Shown: in pieces, positions 23,901-35,900 of the stretch
Position numbering within the stretch: position 1 is the first letter of the stretch
Layout: every line of letters starts with the position of its first letter
NCBI GenBank assembly: GCA_914767715.1
Contig: OU612066.1
Coordinates: forward strand, 15,505,001 to 15,569,000
Length of the DNA: 64,000 bases
Origin: Membranipora membranacea
Taxonomy: Eukaryota > Bryozoa > Gymnolaemata > Cheilostomatida > Membraniporidae
Direction of reading: 5' to 3'
Translations under genes and position numbers: made by a program
Notes under the pieces: model-generated
Seen by the model: the letters and a program-made list of their open reading frames with translations, nothing else
The model's database searches: none
Told to the model about the DNA's origin: nothing

Positions 23901-26900
23901 TCAATTCCACATTAATGTAGCAGGAGCACACAAAACCAAATAAATTCCACCAGCTGTGTTTCCAAGGGGTAGACTGAGGTACCGAGGTGAGCTCAAGTAG
24001 GGGATATGACTATACCTGCCGTAATTAGCACTACCAGTAAGAGGCGTAGTCTGATCTAAGATGAGACCCTTTGTCGAATCCACATCATCGTGGTCTTTGC
24101 TAAAATAAGAGTCACCATCAAAACCTACAGTCGAGTAAGCGCCTCGGGGTGGATCAATACGACTTTTGTTAGTTTTGGTTCTGGCAATATTATAGTAAAG
24201 TATACTGCATAATGGCTTTCTAAACTTATCAAATAGAAATTAATGCCCTAGAAGCGAAGATAAGACTAAAATCTCATATATTGATGGACAAATATACAAG
24301 TACTGTAGTGTTAGGGTGTACATAGTTTGAACACGAATTTGAGCTCATGTTCACTTCGAAGGCAATGTTAGAGGTTTGATATAAAGAAAACTACCACCAA
24401 TGCTAAAAGTGAGCAATAGTGACAGATTTTTGTGCACACAATTATGACATTTACCCTTTCTGCATGCTCGGTGCGTTTTCGTATAACTCCATGCCATCGC
24501 CTTCATCAGTTGGCTGGAATCTGGCTCTAGGGGGGGCTACAGGTCTTTTCTGAAAGAAATTATGAGTAAAGAAAATAAAGAATACGCAGGGGATTTTTAC
24601 GATAATAATGTCGCAACACTGTTACACTATTAGTTTAAGTTCTCAAACTTTTCTCAGAATGCTGGAAGAAGTATTCCATTACCACCCAGCAACCTCAGCA
24701 GAGTTTGAGAACTTAGACTAAAACACTAGAAACTCAGACAACTCTTCACTAGTTCGCTTACAGCATTTTGCTTTGGTTTATCAGTGAGGTAGCGCGACAA
24801 ACTAAGATGTAATAAAGCCTTTTACAATTATCTGAGATAATTTGGCAACATCCCAGTGGGTGACACTTGGCGTCACGATCGCTGGAATATCACGATATTC
24901 AGTAAGTGAAAACAACAGGTTGGCGCCCTTAACTAGCAATTAGCATCAAGTGAAATTATTCTTTGAATGTTCCTGGGCAATTTGTGGATATATTGCGTTC
25001 CGATTTCAGCAGCGGCTAAGTTAAACGCTCAAACTGTGCCGGGACATCTGGTAGTCGCATTCCATTATCAGCCACTTTTTCCACTCACTTTCTCTGGGTG
25101 GAGAAGGTGGTAGATAACGAAATTCAACTACCAGACATTACGTAACTGTTTGAGCGCACTAACCTAGCTAGCACTAACCTCACTTACACTGTTTGAGCTC
25201 AAACTAACTGTTTGAGCGTCACTGTTTCAGCCACTAACCTGTGGCTGCACTTTCTATGCTGAGTGTCGTGAATGAACAGATAAATGTGACTTACCTGCCC
25301 ACGGAGAGTAGGGCCTCGCTTTCTAAACTGAGGTACGGCCACGGTAGACTGTCTCTTACTATGTCCGTTCTGAGCTGATCCGGTAGATTCTATGTTTGCT
25401 CCATTCTTCTCTTCTACTTCAACTTCATCAGCCTCTGCAGGGAACGGCAAGAAAATTATGAGATGCGATGTAACAATTGCATAAGGCTTACCAAGCCTTT
25501 TTGTTTTGACGATGGATGGGTTGCGTTGGAGGTGAAAAAAAGCTAGCCTGCTTTTCACTACACACACATTCATATTATCCGCATTTTGGTTATTGCAATT
25601 TTCAAACATGCACCTGTCCTGAGAGTTGAGACCCTTCTCCTGGGTCTCTCAGATGGGACAATTGTTTGATATTATTTTGTTGGAATGACTTTCTCATAGA
25701 AACAGTTATCTTGAAGAATCTGTGGCAAAAATCCAATTAGGAAGTATTCTTAAATGGATTGTTTCACCCCCAAGCTTCATTCGGGATATCTTTTCCAATG
25801 TAAACAGCAAAAAAGGTGCTTGAATAATTTCAGGAACTATTTTTTTCCCACTCCAAACATGACGCGATAGCGCTGGGGTATTTGAAGTTTGTGTAAATAC
25901 CTTTATGGTAAATTATGTACATGTGCATGATAAAAGTATCCATGCCTCCCTTAACACTTCAGCAACTCTAGCTGGCTAGAAGGAAGTTCCGCATTGTGTG
26001 TGCAATCATGAGAGAATGGAGAGGCTATTATGGGCGATGAATGATGAAAAGAACTAATGAAATGTGGCCACAGGGAGATAATTAAGGTTATGATATAGTC
26101 GGATAAGCAATTTCACCCTCAGTGAGATAAAATAATGAATCAACTTAAGAACAATATACTACAAAAAACAGAGACCTGACCTTATTCTTTATCAATATCA
26201 TTGAACTTTATTACTTCCCTCTTTGACACAGGGATCTGGCGTGGGGACAGCCATAGATATATTAATAGAATCATTAAAGTCATTGGGAGGTCGCTTATTA
26301 TCAAGTGAGAGGCTTTCAAGCCACTTTTTTTGCTCTTGTACCGAAGTAGGGTACTGTCAATAGACGGTTACTCCCAAAGTTTGGTTCACAATAAAAATGG
26401 GATTTGTAAAAAGATTTAAATAATTTGACTCTCTGTTTAACATGGACTTACACTGATTGTGAAGTCAATAATAAGTGCATGATATTATGCAGGGTCATAT
26501 ATACAATATAGTTTTTTATTGTCAGTCTATTTGTTACGCTTGCCTGTTCCTGACCATTATGTAAGGTGGAAAAAGCGCCAACAAACGCCTGCGTATTGAC
26601 TAGTAGGGGTGCCATACTTAGTAAAATGTCTACTTTTGCATTAATTTTATCTGTAGATTGATTAGGCTTGGAGCTCCTCTACCAATCATCATTGAGCCTT
26701 GCAAGACAATAACGGATCCACTCCATGACTTAGTGGCCAGAAGTTCTATACTTCTGAACTTTAAAATCTTTATACAGTCAGTTCACAATCCTATTTTTAT
26801 CTTACCTGGATAAAACTCCTCATAATCTTTAAGAACATCAACTCCAAAGAACGTGGCCAGCGGCTCAGGAAGACAGAAGTCAAGGACAGCTACAGCTACT

Positions 26901-29900
26901 CCAACAAGGACGCTCAACAAACCTGTCAAAGCAAGAATACATAATTTTCACACTGATTTTGTGATATGCTATATCATGTATATCTCTGATCGATAGAGAG
27001 TGAACTAATTCACTTAGCTTGAGTACCATTTGGTACCATTTGGTACCATTTGGTGTAACGGCCCGAGTTAAATTTATACTAATTAGAGGCGGGTACATGT
27101 TAGGTACTCGTACTAAATTGGCTCTAACGATCAGAGAAACACATGATAATAGTGTAGTCTCGATGTCATTTTTTGCATAATTTTAGCAAAAGAAAACAAG
27201 GATTGGCACTGACACGAGACACAGAAAGTTTTTTTAAGGCACCAATGCCTTTAACAGAACACAGTCAATTGTTTTAAGACATACATCTGGCAGACTCATC
27301 ATGATTAGAGGAGGAACAAGATGGAAGTTGATAAAATTAGATAATTGAGATTGCGATGTTTGCCAAGATGATCTTTGATCTCCTCCCATCCTGATTCATG
27401 AGATTTGTGAGGGGATTCCCCAGAACAAATGTTAGACTCAGGTTCTGTCAAGTAAAGGCTTTGCTTACAAGGTGTCCCCCCCCCCCCCGCACATCATATA
27501 CATTTATTCTCAACTTCCTCATACACAAGAATGGTAGTTATTGACCATAAAATAATTGTGGTAACTTAAATCTCTTACAAGGGACCTAATGTAGTTTAAA
27601 CTACATTAGATCCCTTAGAAGAGATTTAAGACACCACAATGCGATGTGACGATATACATCATCCCACTTCCCTCTACAGAATTGATGCAAAGAACGAGCC
27701 CTTGAAACGGTAAGCTATAGCAGAACAGGAAGCTAGTCGGCCTGTTGGAGGCGGTTGCAGATCAGAATTGATTATATATATTATATATATTATATATTAT
27801 GTATATCGTCACATCCCCCAGCACATTATGCTAGTTAAGAGTGACTGAAGCAGTTCTCAAAGATGACTTATAATGAGAAGAGAACAGCAAACAATCCTCA
27901 TATACAGCAACGTCCTTGAATATTAGTTGGCAGTCTTATATGTGGAGAGGATATGCCTAGAACAATATACATAAAGCACCAGTGTGATATTGTATATATA
28001 CATACAATAGCACATTGGTGCTTTATGTATATCATAAGCATATTATATCTTATATATATTTTATTTTATATTAAATATTATATAATATATATCATATAAG
28101 GTGACTTATAAAATAATAAAAGTCTTACCAGCAATAAGGTTCAACCAGAAGCACCAGCCAAACTTTGGATACAGAATCACATTGTCAAAAGGTATCTTCA
28201 GGTCGTTGAAGTTACGGATAGATGCCCACAAAAGGTTTCCGGTAAGCAAGAATCCACCCATGATCATAGTCATGTAAGCTCCGTATCTCGGGTTCATAAA
28301 GTAGAGCACATTTGCTAACACCCAGCAAACGAATGCACACCTAAAAGAGAGTAAAACAAAATATTTATTGAAAGATAGAAAAACAACCATACGCTATATT
28401 TGTGGTATATAGGTAACACTCAGCAAACCAGTGCACCGCTAAAAGAAAGTAAAACAGAAAATTATTGAGAGATAGAAGAACAATCGTGTGATATATTTGT
28501 GGTATATTGGTATGCTGCAAATTTCCGACGCAATCAAGCGGTCCGAGAATTCGCTGTGACATCTCGAAGTTGCCCGTACCATTGTACCATTGCCCAATAG
28601 TACAATGCGCCTAATGAACACAAACAAATTTTTTTCCGTTGTCTATAGTTACAGGCATTACTCTTAGAGCCTGCCCGCCACACAGTCTGTTGCTTCGAGC
28701 GAAGTAACATACATCAGGTGCGGGAGAGGAGGGGGTCAAATAATTGTATATGTGATTAGTTATACATTAGTATCTATTTATCTATATCATGGGTGGGCAA
28801 CCTTTTTTTGAGAAAGGCCGCATTTTATGTGGAATCAACACGAAAAGCCACAACATATTTTTCCGGCATAAACTTGTAACGCGAAGTATAATTTTGCACT
28901 GTGTATTTTATACAAACTAAAAATTTTATTATTATTTTGCAATAAGTATAAGATTTTTCAACTCGCGTCAGTTTAGGTGAACTACTTTATCTTGTTTATC
29001 TAATCTACTAAGTTTTGTGTCTGGGAAACGGGTTTCGTACATGCCTGTTTCCCAGTGTTTCAAGCAGTAGGGCAAAGGGCAGGATGGGCGCTCAAGAGGT
29101 GCAGTAAATATTCGCATACTTGTCAATGAGATTCAATCTGGAACATTTCAGCCAAAATGCTGGAGCAATTGTAACAGTCAAATTTTTGATAGAACAACTT
29201 TGCCGCTGTTGCTCAAAATGACAGCTTTGCAAAAAACAGTTTGTAGTTGAAATATTATCCAAAGGTGAAAGAATTGATTAAATTGCTTTTCTCTCACAAT
29301 ATAACGACGATGTCTTCACTATTTGGGGTATTTATTCAAATGGAAGCTTGTGAAAGAGTAGTTGGCGCCAGTACATTTATGATGCTTTTGTGTAGAATAG
29401 GGAATTTCCTTAAGTTGCTAGCATGTAAGTAACTTAGCGCATGGTAAATACAGAATGCAATATTTTGATATCCCAACAATGAATTGTGCTTGAAGAGGGT
29501 AATGCATACTTGGACATCCACATGACAGTTAAAACTTGAGTGTATGATTTTCAAGGACATAAGGCTACAATTAGGCCGCAAAAGATTACCCATTAGGCCG
29601 CACTGGCAAAAAGGCCGCAGGTTGCCCACAGCTGATCTATATGGTGGTGCCTGACACGCAAAATTGAAGAGTTTCCCAGCTCAAACTCACCTTTTAGAAA
29701 ATGAGTTTTCATGTATTTGTCATGTTTGAGATGTGCAAAACTCATCAACAATGCTTACTTGAAATCTAGGGCTTTGCTTTGTTGAAATATTTTTGACAAG
29801 ATTCAAAAACCCAATTGGCCCTTGCAGCACATGGTTTTTATAAAAGCAGTGAAAGGGCACTATAGATGATTAAGTTTCCTGAATACACATGTTAATGTAA

Positions 29901-32900
29901 TCACATCTTTCTTTGAAAATTTGAAATTTACAATTTGACTGAGTGATTTTGCGGAATCCGTGACCCTAATTTTGCTATAAATGCATCCTCTCTGCTTTGC
30001 TTATTTTTTAACAATGTTATCTTTGAAATTTCTTCTAAGATTCATGCCCAAAAAACTACATAAAGCTCATTGCCACCACCATGGAGTTAAATGCCAAATT
30101 TGAGCTTGGACTCCAAGACCTGTTGACTGTGTGCGAAAGATTATAGTGCATAGGACCCTCCAGGCAAAGACCATTAGCTATGATTATAAATTTCAAGTGA
30201 ATGTTGCATAAAATTGTGATGCATTAACCCAAAATATTGGTTTTGCTAAGTCTTTTACACAAGTACAAAAGTTTGCATGTCTGAGGCTCTATCTATAAAA
30301 CATTCCTCTGTGGTAACAGTCATAGCAAAGATACTATAGACTAGAATATGTCATCGAGTACAGCAAGTGAAACATGTGAGATACAAATAAACGAGGCAAG
30401 AGTACGATCAGGTCACAAAAGAATACTGGAATTTAAGTCAAAACATTATTATACTATAATGTTAAACTATAATTGTAAAAACCAGTAACAGACAGACAAG
30501 CACCTGAGCAATGGTGTCACCTGAATATATCATAGTGTCATATTTTGGATTCTGGCAAATTTGCCCTGACATTGGCTGGCAGGTTTTTTAAAAGGATGAC
30601 CTTGATGCAAGCAGCGAATCCAGCTTACTTCCTATTCCATGTTTTTGAAGTCCTCAAATAATCTGATATACATCTCAGCCACACACCTAGTCAGACACCC
30701 CCTCCCCCACACCCCAAACATAAATCACACTTGAGAAGTTTGCATACGACAATTAGTACATACCAGAGCATAATGTGAGTATACCATCCTGCAGTTCGGT
30801 AGTTTCTGCCCCAACGGATACCCTCTCCATCAAAAGTAAAGTACTCTGCTACCCACAGAATAGGGTATGGTAGTCCTTTACGCTGGGCGGCTCTAAACTC
30901 CTGGTTAATTGTAGCAGCTGTGATGGGAAAAAAAATTATTAATCAGGGATATGATTTGTACGTTTAATGGCGAACATGCAGACTGTTATTTCTGGAGAGA
31001 TTCCAAATGTGGAAATCCACATTGATGGCAAACGTAAGTTAAGCTCATAACATAAAGTCTGTACCTTACTTGAAATAGAAGGGAATTCTATAACTGCGAT
31101 TCATGTCAATTTGGGATGGGCCTAACGACTTAGGTATGAGAGGTACCAAAAAAACCAGGAATTTTTCAAGAAAGAGTCCATCGTATGCAGTGGCAGGGTT
31201 TATGATTCAAGCAATAACAATAAGTGTTAGTGACATATTGAGAATTTTTTTCAAAATCAAAAAGATATAGCCTTGCTGGTGATTAACCAGGCCACACAAT
31301 ATGTCATGCCTAGTTAAAAGTTGGATCAAAGAAGGGAAAAACATTTTTCATTGCTTTGCTGTGCAAATAAACACATGTCCTACAATGTGAAACACCATAG
31401 AGTCACAAGATAACATAGATTTACCTAAGAGATGTTTACAGATGAATTAATCTTGATTGTGAAGATGTTTTTGTTTTGTCTGCACGAGTTGTTCATTTTT
31501 GGGGCCAAGGGCGAGAGCACTTTTGTTGAAACGCAGGATCTACACCCAAAAATGAATAACAAAACATGTTTGCTCAGTGCGTTAATTGAGCGTTATATAA
31601 ATAAAGCTAGAAATTAGAATGGCAAGTGGTTTTAGTGTCCCCTCATGTTTGTTTAAACACCATGTAAAATCGTTTGCATAGGTTATTTTTTATCACCATG
31701 GTCTGGATACAATGGTAATAAAAATTACGCACAATCATTAAGCAGTGAGGTTGCCCTTTCAACATAATCTTTTCAGTGTTTAAAGTTAATTGGGTCGATA
31801 ATGATTTTCATTTGCACCTAAAGTTTATATCAGGATTGTGAAACACTTCCTTGTTGAAGCTACAAAAACGGGTCGGTTAGAAAACCTGTTTTTTGAGTTT
31901 GTTTGCAGGTCATCGGAAAAACTGTTGCTTGCATGGACCTCTCTGCCACTCTAGCGAGGCCCAAGATAAGTGATTAACAAACTCACAAGGATTGCTGTTA
32001 CTCCTTAACCTTCCAAATAAGGAGCTTTTTTCGATGACATGCAAACAAACTCAAAAAACAGGTTTATTAACTGACACTTTGATGTGAGGCTGCGGTTCTT
32101 AAATTAAATTTATTCACTCATTTCAGCTGCTCAGAGTACTATAATAGTAATGCTTACATTGCGGTCCGAATCCGATTCTTCCTTGATGCCACCAGAGTCC
32201 AGCAGTGCTTGACCACCAGAATCTCTCATTGTAGTTAATCCTCTCCCCAATCTGATATTCTGGGTCTCCTAAATACAAATGTGAAAAATTATTACAAGAT
32301 GTATCAAACACTCACCGTTGAAACCATAAACATATAAGCATTCATATACTAGCCTTGTCACGCCTAGAGCCGCTTGACAAGGCTACTCATATACTATATA
32401 ATATAATATAATATAATATGATATAATATAATATGGGACTTGTATGTTTATGTTATGGATGAAACTAACAACACAAATTCAGTCATAATGACAATTACAA
32501 GCCAAAGCGAAAATTGAGCTAAGTTATCATTCCAGTTTAGCCTCCGTAACTTTTGCACCATCTGTACATCACCTCTCTTCTCCCAAGCATCATGTTTCTA
32601 TATTGGAATAGTTCATAATCCGTTTGTATGGAATTTCGATTTCCAATATGGATAGAGAGAGTGGGGGCACGCAATGTTTTACCACCCTCCTCTTAAGCAT
32701 CTTGCAGTGCATATGTTTAGAGACATCCAAATAATGGATCTGCTAACGTCCCAAAAGGGACCCTGCGTCTAAAAGCTGGTAATGATCGAAAATCCACAAG
32801 AAAATTTGACATCCGAAGCAAGACTGCAATGATTCCCATGCCTATCTGTGGGTTTCAGCAAATCATTTTTTACAAGACCCTGATGGGTAGTGGTCAGCGG

Positions 32901-35900
32901 TGACGATATACACATCTAGCAAGATTGGACACTTGGTATTCACAATATACCGCACAATCTGATACAATGTAGTGCTACACTGTCGCTGGCCCTATCATTA
33001 TCCCAGCAAGTGCTTGCATGTCTGGGATATCTTGACCAGCAATGAGGGTGTGTTCAATTACCATCCTACAGCAAACTGGTATCAGTAATAGCTGTCTGGA
33101 CTGCACTTGTGTGTAAAATACCAGCACTTCAGGCCTGCAGCATCAATGACTTTCCCATTTATTGAGGTCAAATGATAGACTAAACTGAGCGACTAAATGT
33201 TTAGCAATACAGCAGCAACAACCTGTTGAACAATTTACTTTTTACTTCCTCTTAGCATAATCTTTTCATGACCTTTGCAAATATGAGTAGATAAAAAGTG
33301 AATGATAATTGTTAACATGCTGCAATCATGTCAGTGTCAGCGAGTATTTGTGTATTCGTGTTAGCCTTTTGCGATAAGCTTCATGCCATACGGTTTAATG
33401 GAGTAGAACTTTTTTCGTCTCACTGTAACGTGGAAGCTTGCTTAGACAAGTTGACGGCCTCATCATCTTACAGATAACCTGACAGTCATGGTAATTTTCA
33501 ACATAATAGATGTATATTTGATTCTTAAAGTCCATCCATTCATCCAGATATTGTATAACATGTCATGGAATTGTGAGGTCTGTGAACTCCCTCTTGGTTC
33601 AATGTCTACACAGAGATCGCAAGGTACCAAGAACATTGCAGTGCAAGCCCAGTTAGCTGTACATTAATATACGCATTTCCATCTTTTTCATACAATACCC
33701 AAAGTTTTTCTGAGGGGAATGTTTTAGCACAGCCAATCAGAGCGGAGTAAAACTAAGACTGCCTACAAATAAACTCATGAAGATTTTTTTCATCATGGCA
33801 AACAGAAGTTATCTTCACATGGTAGGCCCTATACATTAATATCGTTTCTGCAAACCTTTAAGAGTGATGTTGACATTTCTTAGACCAATCTTGACGCCGA
33901 CGTGGGCCTCTATGGTCTCCGTGGTGAAAGCCTTATACTGAGTGTGAGTCTCGATCTCGTCAACTTCCCACTCCTGGCCCCAGTTGCATACTAAAAAAGA
34001 GGAAAACAAATGATAAAATGTTGGTTAAAAAAAATGTTGGTTAAAATCTCAAGGTTTCATCACTCACCGCATCCCAAGAAAGGGTGGCGAGATAGGGGTG
34101 CCTTAGGGGCTAGGCCGCAATGTCTGCGCCAATTTGCTCTCAGTCTGTAGGCAGGTCGGAGCACACCTGGGGGTCCAACAATCCCCAGTAGTCAGTGGAC
34201 TGCAGATCAGCTTCTAGTTTTGTAACAATCACTTACTGTTAATTTCAAATATTTAACAGAAAAGGCCTCCGCAACTGGCGGACTGAGCTTGCAGTATAAA
34301 CAGATACTACGGTTGCCAATCAGAAACTTACATAGTGGTATACATATGTCACCCAGAATGGAACAAGAGTTAGGAAGAGTGGAGGGTGTCAAAGAATGAA
34401 ACTAAATATGACTTCATAGGTCATAGAAGTTTGTCTCAAGGAAAAGGAGTTAGGAGTTATTTTGTAGTCCTCGATTGTCTCAAATATCCGAGGGCTACTT
34501 TGCTTTAGGTAAATTTTGGTATTTGTTTACATTGTGTATTGAAATATATGAGGAATTTCTATGTCTTTTATTCGTCATTTGTTTCTCTTTCTACAAAAAA
34601 ATTCCTGCATTTTCATGTTCGCATTAGATAAATAAAATGTTCTAATCCATAGATTCCAGGCATATATAGCAGGAACTTGTAAGGCACAACATTACAATAA
34701 ATTATGATTTATTATGATGTCAATGCCAGTGCCAAATGATTTATTTTTAGACAGAAGATAAGTATGTGCTACACCTGAGAAAGAAGTTGATCCATGCAAG
34801 TATGACTAACTACTTAATCTTGTATAACATTTTGAGATCAGGATGCAAGATGCAAATACGTAACAAAAACACTATATCACTGTACATTTATGACATTCAA
34901 AAGCTTTCGCATCTCAAAATAGAGCTTATGACTGCCTTGATGAATAAGGCTTTCAGTTGAGCATACATCTTTGTTCCTGACTGACCATCAATTTGGCGGA
35001 TCATTGGCTTGATGACTCAGATGAGGAACTGTGCGCTTAAATCGTCAAATCAGGATCTACCAAGTGATTTCCGCTGATGACGCTGTTTCTAAATTATCTT
35101 AAGGAGTGAGATTGCAATTTATGTTTACTGGCAGTGATGGGGTGTACCGTCACCAAGGGATCATTAAAACGTAGCAAGGCTGTAATTTTCGTTGCACATT
35201 CAGTTTCAGCCCGATTGCTTGTAATTTTCCTTGTGCAACAGAATGGAATAGAGTTGTCACTTCTGCTTTGCAACGATATATAGTTTTATGGATTGAATAT
35301 GACTACTAATACTACGAGAAACAGTCAATAAAATAATAAATAGCTATTCTCACATTTCAGTCCTGGATGAAGGGTGGCTAGCTGGATTGTTGCAATTACA
35401 CTCAGGTTTAGTGAGATACAAATGGGGCACTCGACAAAGGCCAAAACATTGGTGCCACAAAAGTAGCAAGCGAGAGTCCCGTCAGGGGAGCAATTCAATC
35501 TGTTGCTCCATCTCCAATGCACCCTTGGGGCCCAGGGATATCTCTTCCATCTGCATCATTCTAATATTTCACTAAACTCAGGACAAATGTATTGTCACTG
35601 TCACCAATGAACTGGAGAGGGAGTTCATTGCTGTCACATTACTACTAAACACTTCTTTTACATAAAATGTGCTCAGATAATGTCCTATATGAGAACATGG
35701 AGGAGATTGGTGAATTTGTTATTTTAATAGGATTGGACCTAGCCCTTTAGATATTACAGACTAGTAACATTCAACTTTTATTAAAATTTGACATTTCAAC
35801 ATTTACTTGCATAATACATTTGTGTTGAACGCATACTAGAACTTAAAAGTGCAATTCAGTTTCTGATGCTGCATGACAAATCAACAAAGGGTGCTGCTAT

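Noticed and set aside
29247-29629. Open frames inside the hAT-like element as a transposase remnant
   Set aside because: No RNase-H-like or hAT dimerisation motif is visible; the frames are short and differ between strands.
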